DNA of 6,062 nt from DATDYW01 sp036516995 (GTDB lineage Bacteria; Patescibacteriota; Minisyncoccia; Phycocordibacterales; JAACPR01). The notes under the pieces were generated by a model. That model saw only the letters and a list, made by a program, of their open reading frames with translations. It had not been told where the DNA came from and searched no databases. Below, piece after piece: positions 5,458 through 6,062 of the stretch (position 1 is the first letter of the stretch; the number at the start of each line of letters is the position of its first letter). The translations under genes were made by a program, and so were the position numbers. The stretch lies in the NCBI GenBank assembly GCA_036516995.1, contig DATDYW010000076.1, forward strand, positions 1-6,062, written 5' to 3'.

Positions 5458-5490
5458 GCCGGCCGCACATTCGCGGCCGGCTTTTCCTAT
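5458..5490 (+). terminator. Intrinsic terminator of the Cys-repeat operon
   Basis: A perfect 9-bp stem (GCCGGCCGC, 5458-5466, pairing with GCGGCCGGC, 5473-5481) with a 6-nt ACATTC loop is followed by TTTTCCTAT. It lies 6 nt past the stop of the 65-residue gene and 5 nt past the stop of convergent rnc. On the rnc side no T tract follows the stem, so termination there would be weaker. Confidence 0.87.
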
Positions 5491-6062
5491 ACCCAGCCCC
5501 TGGCGACCAGCGCCGCGCGCGCTGCCTCCTGTTCTGCTTCTTGTTTAGACTTCCCCTCGCCTCTGCCCGCCTCCTCCTCGCCGAGCATCGCGGCCACTAC
5601 GAAGCTGCGGTCGTGGTCGGGGCCGTCTTCGGTAACGGTCGTGTAGCCTGGTGTCACGCTCAAAATTTCCTGTGCCTTTTCTTGCAGCTTGCTCTTGGCA
5701 TCTAGCCACAGCGCCTGTTTCACCACCATCGGCAAAAGCTGCATCAGCGAGCGCTTCACGAACTCGGCGGTGATTATGTAGCCCTGGTCGAGGAACATTG
5801 CACCGACCACCGACTCGTATGTATCAGCGAGAATAGACTTGCGCGCCCGGCCTGTGTCGCGTGCCTCGCCCTTCGAGAGCATTATCAAATCGTTGAAGCC
5901 GAGCTCAACGGCGATGCTCGCGAGCACCGCGGTATTCACGAGCGCCGCGCGGTAGCCTGTGAGGTCGCCCTCCGTTTTATCTGGAAACTCCGAGTAGAGC
6001 TGCTCGGTGACGATGAGCTCGAGCACGGCATCGCCGAGGAACTCGAGGCGCTCGTTGTGGCC
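5487..6062 (-). CDS. rnc: Ribonuclease III, C-terminal 191 residues (start outside window)
   Basis: Endoribonuclease that cuts double-stranded RNA, including rRNA precursors, as a homodimer with Mg2+. The frame is open to the right edge, where GHNERLEFLGDAVLEL is the RNase III signature; its E, E and D match E. coli E38, E41 and D45. Further on, DKTEGDLT supplies the E65 equivalent, SKGEA the E100 equivalent and ADTYESVVGAMFLDQGY the D114/E117 pair, so the catalytic set in view is complete. A double-stranded-RNA-binding domain covers about residues 119-188 of the fragment (DAKSKLQEKAQE, PGYTTVTEDGPDHDRSFVVA, GEGKSKQEAEQEAARAAL). Only about 35-40 N-terminal residues should be missing. In many bacteria rnc is directly followed by smc; here smc is on the same strand but about 1.9 kb downstream, with the regulator and the small plus-strand genes in between. 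Confidence 0.97.
   Translation of the reverse strand, partial: GHNERLEFLGDAVLELIVTEQLYSEFPDKTEGDLTGYRAALVNTAVLASIAVELGFNDLIMLSKGEARDTGRARKSILADTYESVVGAMFLDQGYIITAEFVKRSLMQLLPMVVKQALWLDAKSKLQEKAQEILSVTPGYTTVTEDGPDHDRSFVVAAMLGEEEAGRGEGKSKQEAEQEAARAALVARGWV

Overview
The window looks like a piece of a bacterial chromosome of fairly high G+C (sampled smc lines reach about 70-77%). It carries core RNA-decay and chromosome-maintenance genes at RNase R, SMC and RNase III, with small accessory genes between them. The SMC protein is unusually short, rnc and smc lie near each other on the same strand, and the genes are compact with very short gaps. Together with the wording of the SMC C-terminus, this suggests a Patescibacteria (CPR) genome, perhaps a Parcubacteria or Kaiserbacteria-like lineage. 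That placement rests on recalled family features and is tentative.

Left part (1-1335): the 3' end of rnr (RNase R) is on the plus strand. A 12-bp hairpin follows it at 535-561. A convergent minus-strand HNH endonuclease gene then begins only 6 nt after the smc stop codon, so it is probably the second gene of an smc operon. Sampled lines of the HNH gene are 40-48% G+C, well below smc, which suggests it was acquired.

Middle (1342-3966): smc on the minus strand encodes a complete but miniature SMC ATPase of 742 residues. Both ATPase halves are intact, the arms are short, and no recognisable hinge domain is present. A perfect 36-bp palindrome lies just upstream of its start. Beyond it, a small plus-strand gene encodes a 75-90 residue basic protein, possibly winged-helix, closed by a strong intrinsic terminator.

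Right part (3967-6062): a minus-strand regulator (N-terminal winged helix, TrmB-like overall) is divergent from a two-gene plus-strand operon. The 133-bp spacer holds a good promoter for the regulator (TTGCAA, 17 nt, TATAAA) and two inverted repeats that could be operators. The operon encodes a 125-residue cysteine-rich protein with three tandem copies of a ~19-residue 'LGCPALFEITPEELRCG' unit. A 65-residue protein with a short coiled coil follows, its GTG start overlapping the preceding stop and preceded by AAAGGAG. A terminator ends the operon, and the RNase III gene (rnc, minus strand) runs off the right edge.

The least explained part is the divergent regulator, Cys-repeat protein and small coiled-coil protein cassette between rnc and smc. 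The short hinge-less SMC with an HNH nuclease behind it is the second. No rRNA, tRNA, CRISPR array or transposase was seen, and no stretch over 300 bases lacks a gene.
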